Assembly (NCBI RefSeq): GCF_026013565.1
Contig: NZ_JAPDOB010000001.1
Location: 310,001-374,000 of the forward strand
Source: Sphingomonas arvum
GTDB taxonomy: Bacteria > Pseudomonadota > Alphaproteobacteria > Sphingomonadales > Sphingomonadaceae
DNA length: 64,000 bases
Reading direction: 5' to 3'
Shown: positions 24,986 to 36,198 of the stretch, one piece after another
How the letters are laid out: every line of letters begins with the position of its first letter
Numbering within the stretch: position 1 is the first letter of the stretch
Position numbers and translations under genes: made by a program
Notes under the pieces: model-generated
Told to the model about the DNA's origin: nothing
What the model saw: the letters and a program-made list of their open reading frames with translations, nothing else
Database searches by the model: none

Positions 24986-25629
24986 CGACCCGCCTCCGCA
25001 CCGCCAAGGGCCGCAAGGTCGGCTCGACCAAGTGGCTGCAGCGGCAGCTCAACGACCCTTACGTCAAGAAGGCCAAGGCGGAGGGTTATCGCAGCCGCGC
25101 CGCCTACAAGCTGCTGGAGCTCGACGAGAAGTTCGCGCTGCTCAAGGGCGTGCGCGCAGTGGTGGACCTCGGCATTGCGCCGGGCGGCTGGAGTCAGGTG
25201 GTGCGCAAGAAGGCGCCAGCGGCCGCGGTGGTCGGGATCGACTTTCTCCCCACCGACCCGCTGCCCGGCGTCACCATCCTGCAGATGGACTTCACGACCG
25301 AGGGCGCCGACGAGCAACTAAAGGCCGCCCTGGGCGGCGAGGCCGACCTCGTCCTGTCGGACATGGCGGCCAACACGGTCGGGCATCCCCAGACCGACCA
25401 CCTGCGCACCATGGGTCTGGTTGAACTGGGGCTGGAGTTTGCGAAGGACGTGCTGAAGCCGGGCGGCGCTTATGTGGCCAAGGTCCTGGCCGGCGGCACC
25501 GACAACCAGCTCTTGGCCGAGCTCAAGCAGCACTTCCGCACCGTAAAGCACGCCAAGCCGCCCGCTAGCCGCAAGGACTCCAGCGAATGGTACGTGGTCG
25601 CGCAGGGGTTCAAGGGACGCTCCGACTAA
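24982..25629 (+). CDS. rlmE: 23S rRNA uridine-2'-O-methyltransferase RlmE
   Basis: A 215-residue FtsJ/RrmJ-type enzyme that methylates U2552 in the A loop of 23S rRNA using S-adenosylmethionine. Motifs: SRAAYKLLELDEKF with the catalytic Lys, VVDLGIAPGGWSQ (SAM binding), DLVLSDMAANTVGH with the catalytic Asp, and VAKVLAGG with the second Lys. The start is GTG at 24982, overlapping the ppx stop, so the two are co-translated. The ppx-rlmE pairing is common in alphaproteobacteria. Confidence 0.93.
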   Translation: MTTRLRTAKGRKVGSTKWLQRQLNDPYVKKAKAEGYRSRAAYKLLELDEKFALLKGVRAVVDLGIAPGGWSQVVRKKAPAAAVVGIDFLPTDPLPGVTILQMDFTTEGADEQLKAALGGEADLVLSDMAANTVGHPQTDHLRTMGLVELGLEFAKDVLKPGGAYVAKVLAGGTDNQLLAELKQHFRTVKHAKPPASRKDSSEWYVVAQGFKGRSD

Positions 25630-25946
25630 GATCCGCGGTTGCTTTGGCTCCGTGCCCTTGCTCTCCGGCCTGCTCTCCGCTAAGGGCGCGGCGTTCGGCG
25701 GGCGATGTTCCCGTGGGCGCTTGCACATCCTTCCCGCTCTACCCCGCACTGGGGTCCCGCGTCCGCTAAGAGGCCGGTGAGCGGTCTCGGTCCGGGCTCC
25801 CCACGCACATCGGTTCGCCCGGATGTTCCGCCCGGCACGGGGTCTGGCGGAGCCTTGGACCCAAGCTTGCCAGGTCCGCCAGATGGAAAGCCGTTCCGCC
25901 CACTGGAACGGCTGGCGGCATACCGACCGAGCCTGAACAGGATTGC
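25630..25946 (+). promoter_or_regulatory. Leader region of rpsA
   Basis: A 317-base gap before rpsA. It contains the 9-bp inverted repeat TCTGGCGGA (25843-25851) and TCCGCCAGA (25875-25883), followed by AGGA just before the rpsA start. In E. coli the structured rpsA leader lets S1 repress its own translation; a similar role here is an inference. Confidence 0.45.
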
Positions 25947-27671
25947 ATGAACTCTATGGCCACTGCGGCAACCAGCTTCCCCTCCCGCGATGATTTCGCG
26001 GCTCTCCTCAACCAGTCGCTCGGCGGCGAGAACGAGGCTTTCGAAGGCCGTGTCGTCGTCGGCACCGTTACCGGTATCGAGAACGACCTCGCGGTGATCG
26101 ACGTCGGCCTCAAGAGCGAGGGGCGGGTTCCGCTGCGCGAGTTCGCCGCGCCGGGCCAGAAGGCCGAGCTCAAGGTCGGCGACCAGGTGGAAGTGTTCGT
26201 CGACCGCGTGGAGAACAGCGCCGGCGAAGCGATGCTCAGCCGCGACCGCGCCCGTCGTGAGGCTGCTTGGGACAAGCTGGAAAAGGAATTCGAGGCTGGC
26301 AACCGCGTCGACGGCGTGATCTTCGGCCGCGTGAAGGGTGGCTTCACCGTCGACCTCGGTGGCGCCGTGGCCTTCCTGCCCGGTAGCCAGGTCGACATCC
26401 GCCCGGTTCGCGACGTGCAGCCGCTGATGGACCTGCCGCAGCCCTTCCAGGTACTCAAGATGGACCGCCGCCGCGGCAACATCGTGGTGTCGCGCCGCGC
26501 TATCCTCGAGGAAACCCGCGCCGAGCAGCGTTCGGGCCTGATCCAGAGCCTCGCGGAGGGCCAGGTGATCGAGGGCGTGGTGAAGAACATCACCGACTAC
26601 GGCGCCTTCGTCGACCTGGGCGGAATCGACGGCCTGCTGCACGTTACCGACATCAGCTACAAGCGGGTCAACCACCCCTCGGAGGTGCTGAACATCGGTG
26701 ACACCGTGCGGGTGCAGATCATCCGCATCAACCGCGAGACCCAGCGCATCAGCCTCGGGATGAAGCAGCTCGAGAGCGATCCGTGGGAGGGCGCGTCGGC
26801 CAAGTATCCGATCGACGGCGTGTTCCGCGGCCGGGTCACCAACATCACCGAATATGGTGCCTTCGTGGAACTGGAGCCGGGCATCGAGGGCCTGGTCCAC
26901 GTGTCCGAGATGAGCTGGACCAAGAAGAACGTCCACCCGGGCAAGATCGTCAGCACCTCGCAGGAGGTCGACGTCAAGGTGCTCGAGGTCGACGGTGAGA
27001 AGCGCCGCATCTCGCTGGGCCTTAAGCAGGCGCAGTCGAACCCTTGGGCCGACTTCGCCGACAAGCACCCGGTTGGTTCAACCGTGGAAGGCGAAGTCAA
27101 GAACGCCACCGAATTCGGCCTCTTCATCGGCCTCGACGGCGACGTCGACGGCATGGTCCACATGTCGGACATCGCCTGGGGCGTGTCGGGCGAGGAAGCG
27201 TTGCAGTTGCACCGCAAGGGCGAACGCGTCGAGGCGCAGGTGCTGGACGTCGACGTCGAGAAGGAGCGCATCTCGCTCGGCATGAAGCAGCTTGAGCGCG
27301 GCGGCGTTGCGGCCGGCGGCGGTACCGGTGCCAACAAGGGCGAGACGGTCACCGTTACGGTGCTCGAAGTTCGCGACGGTGGTCTCGAGGTGCAGATCGG
27401 CGATGACGGCGCGACCGGCTTCATCAAGCGCATCGACCTCGGCCGCGATCGCGACGAGCAGCGGCCGGAGCGGTTCCAGGTCGGGCAGAAGTTCGACGCC
27501 TTGGTGACCGGCTTCGACCGTTCCAAGAAGCCGACCTTCTCGATCAAGGCGCTGCAGATTGCCGAAGAGAAGCAGGCAGTGGCGCAGTACGGCTCCAGCG
27601 ACAGCGGTGCCAGCCTGGGCGACATTCTGGGTGCGGCGTTGAAGGATGCTCAGTCCAAGACGAAGAAGTGA
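25947..27671 (+). CDS. rpsA: 30S ribosomal protein S1
   Basis: A 574-residue protein with six S1 RNA-binding repeats; repeated signatures such as ITDYGAFVDLGGIDGLLHVTD, ITEYGAFVELEPGIEGLVHVS and FGLFIGLDGDVDGMVHMSD are easily seen. It recruits mRNA to the small ribosomal subunit. The usual length in the family is 550-570. ATG 25947 has AGGA at a short distance; ATG 25956 gives the more common N terminus (MATAA). ihfB follows on the same strand as in many alphaproteobacteria, but the gene usually found upstream, cmk, is absent here and rlmE takes its place. Confidence 0.97.
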   Translation: MNSMATAATSFPSRDDFAALLNQSLGGENEAFEGRVVVGTVTGIENDLAVIDVGLKSEGRVPLREFAAPGQKAELKVGDQVEVFVDRVENSAGEAMLSRDRARREAAWDKLEKEFEAGNRVDGVIFGRVKGGFTVDLGGAVAFLPGSQVDIRPVRDVQPLMDLPQPFQVLKMDRRRGNIVVSRRAILEETRAEQRSGLIQSLAEGQVIEGVVKNITDYGAFVDLGGIDGLLHVTDISYKRVNHPSEVLNIGDTVRVQIIRINRETQRISLGMKQLESDPWEGASAKYPIDGVFRGRVTNITEYGAFVELEPGIEGLVHVSEMSWTKKNVHPGKIVSTSQEVDVKVLEVDGEKRRISLGLKQAQSNPWADFADKHPVGSTVEGEVKNATEFGLFIGLDGDVDGMVHMSDIAWGVSGEEALQLHRKGERVEAQVLDVDVEKERISLGMKQLERGGVAAGGGTGANKGETVTVTVLEVRDGGLEVQIGDDGATGFIKRIDLGRDRDEQRPERFQVGQKFDALVTGFDRSKKPTFSIKALQIAEEKQAVAQYGSSDSGASLGDILGAALKDAQSKTKK

Positions 27672-27677
27672 CTGTCG

Positions 27678-27704
27678 CGGGTGCGGTGCCATGCGCCGCA
27701 CCCG
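27678..27704 (+). terminator. Hairpin after rpsA
   Basis: CGGGTGCGG (27678-27686) and CCGCACCCG (27696-27704) form a perfect 9-bp stem with a 9-base loop, seven bases after the rpsA stop. There is no T-run, so it may stabilise the mRNA or cause partial termination. Confidence 0.5.
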
Positions 27705-27809
27705 TGCCATCACGGGACGGCTCCCTTGCGTGGTCCTGCTTTCTCTGACAGCGTGAGCATCGGGGTAAGCGTTTCTTTTCTGACGCAAAGAAGCGAAGAC
27801 GAGGGCAGG

Positions 27810-28115
27810 ATGATCCGGTCGGAACTGGTGCAGAAGCTGTGCGGCGACTTTCCGGACCTCACTCAGCGTGAGGTCGAGGGTGTGGTTGCTGCCTTGTTCG
27901 ATTCCATCACCGAGCAATTGGCGGTGGGTGGCCGGGTGGAACTGCGCGGCTTCGGTGCCTTTTCGACGCGCCGCCGTGATGCGCGGGTCGGGCGCAATCC
28001 GCGAACAGGGGCGAGCGTGGACGTGGATGCCAAGCGCGTGCCCTATTTCAAGCCGGGCAAGGAAATGCGCGAGCGGCTGAACTTGTCCGAAGTCGTGGCC
28101 GACGCCGCCGAATAG
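27810..28115 (+). CDS. ihfB: Integration host factor subunit beta
   Basis: A 101-residue HU/IHF-family DNA-bending protein. It starts [10 protein letters not shown] and has the family segments [34 protein letters not shown], the beta-arm [12 protein letters not shown] with the intercalating Pro, and [15 protein letters not shown]. The ATG at 27810 has GGGCAGG directly upstream; the frame is open further back but without similarity. It partners with IHF alpha encoded elsewhere. Confidence 0.95.
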   Translation: MIRSELVQKLCGDFPDLTQREVEGVVAALFDSITEQLAVGGRVELRGFGAFSTRRRDARVGRNPRTGASVDVDAKRVPYFKPGKEMRERLNLSEVVADAAE

Positions 28116-28183
28116 CCGGGTCAATGCGGGTGGCGATTGCGCCACCGTGCGGGCTGGTTCAACCAGGCGGCTGATCACAACGT

Positions 28184-28269
28184 GCGGGCGTGGCGGAACC
28201 GGTAGACGCTGGAGACTTAAAATCTTCTGCCCCTTGGGCGTGCGGGTTCGAGTCCCGCCGCCCGCACCA
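28184..28269 (+). tRNA. tRNA-Leu (anticodon TAA)
   Basis: A class II tRNA of 86 nt with encoded CCA: acceptor GCGGGCG/CGCCCGC, anticodon loop CTTAAAA with anticodon TAA, a variable arm (TGCCCCTTGGGCG) and T arm GCGGGTTCGAGTCCCGC. Confidence 0.96.
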
Positions 28270-28289
28270 TGTGACCTGGCTAGCAAGCG

Positions 28290-29297
28290 CTAGCCCGTCG
28301 TCAGGACCTCTGAGACCGGCTGCTCGACCGCCTCGCGTAGCAAGCGGTAGGAGCGGATGCGGGCTCCCGGATCATGGATCTGGGCGGTAATCATCAGTTC
28401 GTCCGCGCCGGTCCGCTCCACGAACTCGTTCAATTTCGTGCGCACCGTCGCTACGCTGCCGATGGCAGAGCAGGACAATAATTGATCCAGCAAGGCGCGA
28501 GCCGAGCCTGGCAGGCTGTCGAGATAGCCCGGGCGCGGCGCGGGGAGCTTGGAGGGACTGCCCGAACGAAGGTTCACGAACGCCTGCTGCACGGAGGTGG
28601 CGAGCAGCTGCGCTTCTTCATCGGTATCAGCCACGATGCAGTTGAACCCGAGCATGACGTACGGCTTCGCCAGCCGCTCGGACGGTTGGAAGCGGTCGCG
28701 ATAGAGCTGGATTGCTTGGTCGAGCTGCTGCGGGGCAAAGTGCGAGGCGAATGCGTAGGGCAGGCCGAGCATGGCCGCGAGCTGGGCGCCGAACAGGCTG
28801 GAGCCGAGTATCCATACCGGGATGGACAGGCCCTCACCGGGGACGGCGCGGACGCGGCCAGCGGGGCCGTCGAAGTAGGCCATCAGCTCGACAACATCGC
28901 GGGGGAACTGGTTGTCGTCGGAGGCCAGGTTGCGGCGCAGCGCGTAGGCGGCCGCCTGGTCGGTGCCCGGGGCGCGACCGAGGCCGAGATCGACGCGGCC
29001 CGGGTAAAGTGATTCCAACGTCCCGAACTGTTCGGCGACCGTCAGCGGGGCGTGGTTGGGCAGCATGATGCCGCCAGCGCCGATCCGGATGGTCGAGGTC
29101 CGCGCGCCGACAAAGGCGAGGGCGACGGCGGTGGCGGCGCTGGCGATACCCGGCATGCTGTGATGCTCGGCCATCCAGTAGCGGTGGTAGCCGAGCTGCT
29201 CAGCGGCCTGGGCAAGGTCGGCTGAGGCGCGCAGGGCGATGCCGGCGTCGGCGCCTTCGGGGATCGGGGCCAGGTCGAGGACGGACAGGGGGATCAT
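28290..29297 (-). CDS. Luciferase-like FMN-dependent oxidoreductase (LLM class)
   Basis: A 335-residue TIM-barrel enzyme of the bacterial-luciferase superfamily. The start [14 protein letters not shown] and the segments [35 protein letters not shown] and [12 protein letters not shown] are typical of the MsnO8-like subgroup. Such enzymes use reduced FMN and oxygen on an organic substrate; which one cannot be read here. It lies directly after tRNA-Leu on the opposite strand. Confidence 0.88.
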   Translation of the reverse strand: MIPLSVLDLAPIPEGADAGIALRASADLAQAAEQLGYHRYWMAEHHSMPGIASAATAVALAFVGARTSTIRIGAGGIMLPNHAPLTVAEQFGTLESLYPGRVDLGLGRAPGTDQAAAYALRRNLASDDNQFPRDVVELMAYFDGPAGRVRAVPGEGLSIPVWILGSSLFGAQLAAMLGLPYAFASHFAPQQLDQAIQLYRDRFQPSERLAKPYVMLGFNCIVADTDEEAQLLATSVQQAFVNLRSGSPSKLPAPRPGYLDSLPGSARALLDQLLSCSAIGSVATVRTKLNEFVERTGADELMITAQIHDPGARIRSYRLLREAVEQPVSEVLTTG

Positions 29298-29425
29298 GGC
29301 GACAAGCTGGGGTGCGGGCCGGATTGTTCAACGCCGGGTCGCCCTGTGCCGCCACGGGACAGCGGGATAGCGGCCAGCCATCGGGCGTTTGCGGAAAAGG
29401 TAAACAACGGGTTAAGGATGTTCCC

Positions 29426-29587
29426 ATGCACCGTCCGGCCGGTTCCCTCTCACCGCTCCGCTTCGGCCGCCGCCTGCCTTTCACCCGGACGGTGGCGCTA
29501 GCGCCCGTTACGCTGCCCGACGACCTTCGCCTGTTCCTCCTGACCTATGCCGCGGGCTTCCTGGCGGTGAGCTTCTTTATCGCCTGA
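29426..29587 (+). CDS. Small membrane protein
   Basis: 53 residues: a basic N-terminal half and a C-terminal hydrophobic helix (LRLFLLTYAAGFLAVSFFIA) that ends the protein, so a tail anchor is likely. AAGGA stands seven bases before the ATG, a good ribosome-binding site. Its last 90 bases overlap the 3' end of the MFS gene on the other strand, whose own tail is unusual there; one of the two ends may be wrong. Confidence 0.5.
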   Translation: MHRPAGSLSPLRFGRRLPFTRTVALAPVTLPDDLRLFLLTYAAGFLAVSFFIA

Positions 29588-30916
29588 ACAGCCGGGAAGC
29601 GGGTGATCGCAGGCCGCGTGGAGCTTCCACCCGAGCCAAGCCGAGAAGATGCTGCCGACCGACACCAAGAGCAGGGTGCCCGCGACCGACACCCCGAGCT
29701 GGACCAGGCCGGTGAGCAGCACCGTCGCCCCAACCATCGCGCCCGAGTTCACGATATTGTTGGCCGCCACCGTACGTGCGGTCTCCGACTTGGGCACGGT
29801 GGTGGTGAGAAAGGCGTAGAGCGGCACCACGAACATGCCGCCGGCGATGGCGACGCCCAGGAGGGTCCAGACTACCAGCCAGGCACGGCGGTCGGCGACA
29901 AAAGCGGTGACATCGATCAGCGCCCCCGTCGGAGCGGGCCAGCTGCGGGCGAGCAGGAACAGCAGCATGACAAAGAGGCCCATGACCAGCGCCGACGCGG
30001 GGGCGTAGCGGGCCGACACCTGGCCTTTCAGCAGGCGATTGATGGCCATGGAGCCGATCGCGACACCGACCGAAAAGATCGCCAGGAACAGCGTGGCAAC
30101 GCTCTGGTCGCCGGAGAAGACGTTCTTGACCAGCGGCGGGAACTGAGCGGCGAGAACGGCGCCCATGGCCCAGAAGAAGCTGATCGCCATAATCGCCAGG
30201 AACAGGCGGGGGATGTGCATGGTCGCCTTGATCAGGCGAACGGAGGCGCGGAGCACGTGCCAGTCCAGGCCGCGGGCGGGAAATTCCGGGTCCTCCGGCT
30301 CGTCCACCGGTGGCGCGGGCGGCACGAACTGACCGGCGATGCGGCCGAGCACCGCCACCACCAAGACGCCCAACGCCGCCCATTCGGCATGGTAGCTGCC
30401 GTCGGGCCGCTGCAGAACCAACAGGCCGCCCAGGATCGTGCCGCCGAGAATGGCGATGTAGGTGCCCGCCTCGACTAGGCCGGTGCCGGCCAGCACCTCG
30501 TCGTCGCGCAGGTGTTGCGGCAGGATCGCGTATTTGATCGGGCCGAAGAAGGTCGAATGGACGCCCATCGCCGCCAGCGCCACCAGCATCAGAGGCACGT
30601 TGTGGAGCAGCAGCCCGGCCGCGCCGAATGCCATGATCCCGATCTCCGCGGTCTTCACCAGCCTGATGATGCGGCTCTTGTCGATTGCGTCGGCCAGCTG
30701 TCCGGAGAGTGCCGACAGGAGGAAGAAGGGCAGGATGAAGAGCCCGCCGGCCACCGCGCTGAACGTCGCCTCCTGCTCCGCCGAGCGATAGATGCCGTAG
30801 ATCACCAGCATCACCATGGCGGTGCGATAAAGGTTGTCGTTGAAGGCGTTGCAGAACTGCGTGACGAACAGCGGCAGGAAGCGGCGGCGACGCACGAGGT
30901 ACAGGCTGGTCTGCAT
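29498..30916 (-). CDS. MFS transporter, LplT-like
   Basis: About 472 residues with 12 predicted membrane helices. The N terminus, RRFLPLFVTQFCNAFNDNLY, and the motif GIHSTFFGPIKYAILPQHL-like VHSTFFGPIKYAILPQHL are typical of lysophospholipid transporters (LplT) and the fused Aas proteins. It probably moves lysophospholipid or a related lipid across the inner membrane. ATG 30916 is preferred over 30952. The last 35 residues (CSGDKEAHRQEARG..) are hydrophilic and are antisense to the small gene at 29426-29587. It is divergent from pgsA, which makes a phospholipid precursor, so a link to membrane lipid metabolism is plausible. Confidence 0.82.
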   Translation of the reverse strand: MQTSLYLVRRRRFLPLFVTQFCNAFNDNLYRTAMVMLVIYGIYRSAEQEATFSAVAGGLFILPFFLLSALSGQLADAIDKSRIIRLVKTAEIGIMAFGAAGLLLHNVPLMLVALAAMGVHSTFFGPIKYAILPQHLRDDEVLAGTGLVEAGTYIAILGGTILGGLLVLQRPDGSYHAEWAALGVLVVAVLGRIAGQFVPPAPPVDEPEDPEFPARGLDWHVLRASVRLIKATMHIPRLFLAIMAISFFWAMGAVLAAQFPPLVKNVFSGDQSVATLFLAIFSVGVAIGSMAINRLLKGQVSARYAPASALVMGLFVMLLFLLARSWPAPTGALIDVTAFVADRRAWLVVWTLLGVAIAGGMFVVPLYAFLTTTVPKSETARTVAANNIVNSGAMVGATVLLTGLVQLGVSVAGTLLLVSVGSIFSAWLGWKLHAACDHPLPGCSGDKEAHRQEARGIGQEEQAKVVGQRNGR

Positions 30917-30990
30917 GAGCGCACGTGTTTGGCGGCGGATGCGGTCCGGCACAAGCGCGTGTCGTCACTTCGCAATTCACCCGGGCTGGG

Positions 30991-32478
30991 CTAGAACCTC
31001 CGCGAATGCTGTCGCTGCCCAACCTCCTGACCCTGTCGCGCATCCTGGCGGTGCCGATCCTGGTGTTCCTGCTGTGGCGGCCAAGCCCGGTCGACTACCT
31101 GGTGACCTTCGTCCTCTACTGCATTGTCGGAATTACCGATTATTTCGACGGCTACTTGGCACGAGCGCAGGGGCGGATCAGCCGGCTGGGGCAGTTCCTG
31201 GACCCGATCGCCGACAAGATCATGGTCGCGGGCGTTATCGTGATGCTGGTCAGCACGCGGCACCCCACCGAATTGCCGATCATCGCCGGCTTGCACATCC
31301 TGCCGGCGCTCACCATCCTGCTGCGCGAGATCATCGTCAGCGGCCTGCGCGAGTTCCTGGCCCCGCTGCACGTGTCCATGCCGGTCAGTCGGCTGGCCAA
31401 GTGGAAGACCACCTTCCAGCTGGTCTCGCTGGGTGCGCTGATCCTGGCGGGCGCCGTGCCCAACGCCGAGTGGGTCCACCTGGTCGGGCTTGCTAGCTTG
31501 TGGGCGGCGGCGCTGCTGACCCTGGTCACAGGATGGGACTACCTGCGGGTCGGCCTGCCGCACATGGACTGACGGGCGTGGCTGGCTGAGGTCAGCCAGC
31601 TGGGCGAAGAAGCGGTCGCGTTCGGCGCGTTCGCCGGCCAGTTGCGCGTCGACCCACTGGTCGAGCAGCCGGCTTTCCCTGGCGGTGCAGGGGCGCTGGT
31701 AGTCACGGTCGCCCACGCGGGGGCGGAAGAGATCTGCGAGATCGTCGGCCTCGGCCTCGTGCCGGTCGGCACCATCCGGGGGCGGGAAGCTGGTCGTCCA
31801 GCCGCCGCAATCGCGGCCGACCTGCGGGTGGGGTGCGGCGAGGGTGGGCGAAAATGGGGGAGTGTCCACTTCGTCCACTTCGTCGAGGAAGGGGTGCGGA
31901 TCCTCGGCATTGACCCGGGCGAGCGCGGCGCAGAGGTCGTCCTCCCTGCCGGTCCGGAGCGCCTTTAAGGACAGGTCGAAGGTCTGCTGCTTGGCGCGCT
32001 CGGCCTGCCTGGCGCCGGCGGCGGTGGCGGCGTTGGCGGAGGCGGCGACCTCGGCCGCGCGGCGATCGAGGCGCTTCAGCAGCGCCAAGCCGAGGCGGGT
32101 GTCGACGAAGCGCTTTTCCGAGACCAGCTCGCCGTCGCGATAGAAGCGCTCCACCGCGCCGTTGAAGGCGTGGCCGAGCAGTGCGTCGGCCAGCCGATGG
32201 CGGGCGCCGTCGAGCAGTGCTTCTTCCCAGGCGAGATGGAACAAGGGGTTGCGGCGGCGCGCCTCGTACAGGCCGCTGCGGGCCATGCCGACGTGGGCGC
32301 AGGCCTGCTCCACCACGCCGCACTCCGCCAGCGCGGCGCAGAAGGCCGCCATGCGCTCGGCGGTCCAGCCGTCGTGGCGGGTGGTGCCGTCCTCCGCCGT
32401 GGCGAGGCGGTCGGCGAGGGTGGTATCGCGCGTGGCGGTCGCGCGGGGTCGCTGCGGTTCGTGATGTTGATTTTCCAT
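30991..32478 (-). CDS. Hypothetical protein with an HTH-like N-terminal half; C-terminal part doubtful
   Basis: The first 300 residues (32478 to about 31580) look like real protein: RMAAFCAALAECGVVEQACAHVGMARSGLYEARRRNPLFHLAWEEAL is a helix-turn-helix pattern like that of phage terminase small subunits, followed by RFVDTRLGLALLKRLDRRAAE. Beyond 31572 the frame runs antisense through all of pgsA and becomes a Gln/Asp/Arg-rich string with no structure. In such GC-rich DNA this frame stays open by chance, so the native protein may end near 31540 after a frameshift (a stop exists there in another frame). Role unknown. Confidence 0.45.
   Translation of the reverse strand: MENQHHEPQRPRATATRDTTLADRLATAEDGTTRHDGWTAERMAAFCAALAECGVVEQACAHVGMARSGLYEARRRNPLFHLAWEEALLDGARHRLADALLGHAFNGAVERFYRDGELVSEKRFVDTRLGLALLKRLDRRAAEVAASANAATAAGARQAERAKQQTFDLSLKALRTGREDDLCAALARVNAEDPHPFLDEVDEVDTPPFSPTLAAPHPQVGRDCGGWTTSFPPPDGADRHEAEADDLADLFRPRVGDRDYQRPCTARESRLLDQWVDAQLAGERAERDRFFAQLADLSQPRPSVHVRQADPQVVPSCDQGQQRRRPQASKPDQVDPLGVGHGARQDQRTQRDQLEGGLPLGQPTDRHGHVQRGQELAQAADDDLAQQDGERRQDVQAGDDRQFGGVPRADQHHDNARDHDLVGDRVQELPQPADPPLRSCQVAVEIIGNSDNAVEDEGHQVVDRAWPPQQEHQDRHRQDARQGQEVGQRQHSRRF
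31006..31572 (+). CDS. pgsA: CDP-diacylglycerol-glycerol-3-phosphate 3-phosphatidyltransferase
   Basis: A 188-residue integral membrane enzyme that makes phosphatidylglycerol phosphate, the committed step to phosphatidylglycerol and cardiolipin. The CDP-alcohol phosphotransferase motif DG..AR........G...D...D is complete (FDGYLARAQGRISRLGQFLD, then PIADK). It starts MLSLPNLLTLSRILAVPIL, the usual N terminus, at 31006. The whole gene lies antisense inside an open frame of the minus-strand gene 30991-32478. Confidence 0.94.
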   Translation: MLSLPNLLTLSRILAVPILVFLLWRPSPVDYLVTFVLYCIVGITDYFDGYLARAQGRISRLGQFLDPIADKIMVAGVIVMLVSTRHPTELPIIAGLHILPALTILLREIIVSGLREFLAPLHVSMPVSRLAKWKTTFQLVSLGALILAGAVPNAEWVHLVGLASLWAAALLTLVTGWDYLRVGLPHMD

Positions 32479-32611
32479 GAACCGTGTTGGAACACAGCTG
32501 GGAGTGTGTAGGACAGGATTTTTCCGGGACTGCGCGGCGGGAGTGTGAGCGCTTAAGCTCCTGATAGGAGCCGGCGGCCTATGCGGCGGGCGGCACCCGA
32601 GGGGGGGTAGT

Positions 32612-33040
32612 GTGGCGAATTATCGGTCGATCCAGTTGTTCTGCGTCCTGTTCACGGCGAGCCTGCTGCTGTCGGCGGTGCTGGCGACCGAGGTCACCAG
32701 CGCCATGACCTTTTCGGTGCGGCTGACGCCGGAGGCGGCGGCGACGCTGGCGGAGCGCATCCGGCTGATCCGGGCGGTCGGGCTGGCGCTGGCATTCGGG
32801 CTGATGCTGCTGGTCGCCTTCGCCGCTTCGCGCGCATCGCGCGGGGCGCTGGCGGCGCGCTGGTTGCTGGGGGTGGCGACCAGTGCGGCATTCCTGCGCG
32901 GGTGCGGGCTGGTGCAGCCGCTGGGGGAGCATGACGGGCTGATCATCGCCGTGTCGGCGTTCCAGGTGGTGCTGGAGGGCGTCGCCATCCTGCTGCTGTA
33001 CGGCGAGGATGCGGAAGAATGGTTCGTGTGGCGGCGGTGA
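32612..33040 (+). CDS. Four-helix membrane protein of unknown function
   Basis: 142 residues with about four membrane helices (IQLFCVLFTASLLLSAVLA, AVGLALAFGLMLLVAFAAS, LLGVATSAAFLRG and LIIAVSAFQVVLEGVAILLL) and an acidic C terminus. The start is GTG at 32612 with a G-rich GAGGGGGG upstream. No known family. Confidence 0.62.
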   Translation: MANYRSIQLFCVLFTASLLLSAVLATEVTSAMTFSVRLTPEAAATLAERIRLIRAVGLALAFGLMLLVAFAASRASRGALAARWLLGVATSAAFLRGCGLVQPLGEHDGLIIAVSAFQVVLEGVAILLLYGEDAEEWFVWRR

Positions 33041-33055
33041 GGCTGGGCTGGAGGG

Positions 33056-33081
33056 GTCTGCTTTTTGGGTCGAAAGCGGAC
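33056..33081. repeat. Hairpin repeat, variant copy
   Basis: GTCTGC (33056-33061) and GCGGAC (33076-33081) around a 14-base centre. In RNA the arms pair with one G-U wobble. The reverse complement carries GTCCGCTTTCGACCCA, matching 8265-8279. It separates two convergent genes. Confidence 0.7.
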
Positions 33082-33098
33082 GTTAGGGCCACGCCTCT

Positions 33099-33431
33099 CT
33101 AGCCGGCATTGTTAAACTTCCTGACCTCGATGGCGCTTTCATCGAAACCGTCGAGCAGGCGGGCATTGATGCCCATCTTCCCGAAGTCTTCGCCAAGAGT
33201 TTGCCAGTGTGTGCCGCAACCGCAAACTGGACAATGATGAATGCCAATCATTCGATCGCCCCAGACGTAGGCGGTCGTCTCGCCGGAAACGCGCACCTGG
33301 TCTGGTGGAAAATAAGCCACACGCCATGCAAGCCGGCGGCAGAGGGAGCAGTTACAATCGGCGACCCATTCGGGCCTGCTCGCCAGCTCGATTTGCACGT
33401 TGCCGCAGTGACAGCTTCCCTGAACATTCAT
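33099..33431 (-). CDS. GFA-family (CENP-V-like) zinc protein
   Basis: A 110-residue protein of the glutathione-dependent formaldehyde-activating (GFA) family. The zinc-binding Cys pattern is complete: CHCGNVQIE, then CNCSLCRR, and CPVCGCGTHW near the C terminus. Family members are mostly annotated by similarity; only a few have proven activity with S-hydroxymethylglutathione. The start at 33431 (MNVQGSCHC) is the usual distance from the first Cys; a longer frame to 33482 exists. Confidence 0.85.
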   Translation of the reverse strand: MNVQGSCHCGNVQIELASRPEWVADCNCSLCRRLAWRVAYFPPDQVRVSGETTAYVWGDRMIGIHHCPVCGCGTHWQTLGEDFGKMGINARLLDGFDESAIEVRKFNNAG

Positions 33432-33532
33432 GCGAACTTGTAATCGCGGGTCGGGATTGTCCGCAATGGGTCGTGCGGGCATTGCCGGCGCGCTCCTTCA
33501 ATCGCTTTTGTCGCTCACCCTGGCGAAGATGA

Positions 33533-35842
<2,310 letters not shown>

Positions 35843-35910
35843 GCCGGACCCGAGCCGGCCGCAGCGACGTTGAAGTCCTGGCGGCCGGAGCGGCTGCATA
35901 AGGAGGCGCG

Positions 35911-36198
35911 ATGCACGGCGACGGCCTCGTTGACCTGGATTGCCGCCGCGCCTGGTGGGCGCCGGCGGTAATCGCTCCCGAGCGCAACTGGAGCGGGGCA
36001 CCCGGCTGCCGACGCGGGGCGCGCTTTCTGCTCGATCCAGCGACCTGCCGGGTTAGCTCGCAGCAGCAGCGGCCCTTCGAGAGCCGGGGCGAGTGCCTGC
36101 AGTGGATCATGGCCCATCGGCGCCAGCTGCGCGAAGGGCTGCCCGGTGCCGAGGTGCGGCCGGTCAACCTGGCGCGGTGGCTGCTCGGGCTGGAGTGA
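35911..36198 (+). CDS. Hypothetical protein downstream of katG
   Basis: A 95-residue protein of unknown family, with two Cys in the middle (GCRRGARF and TCRVS) and a Trp-rich start (RRAWWAPAVIAPERNW). AAGGAGG four bases before the ATG is one of the best ribosome-binding sites in the window, which argues for a real gene. It follows katG by 68 bases on the same strand and may be co-transcribed. Its end overlaps the oxyR end (convergent) by 35 bases. Confidence 0.6.
   Translation: MHGDGLVDLDCRRAWWAPAVIAPERNWSGAPGCRRGARFLLDPATCRVSSQQQRPFESRGECLQWIMAHRRQLREGLPGAEVRPVNLARWLLGLE

Noticed and set aside
25680-27068. Open minus-strand frame of 462 codons
   Set aside because: Antisense to rpsA, no domain, Asp/His/Ala-rich string.
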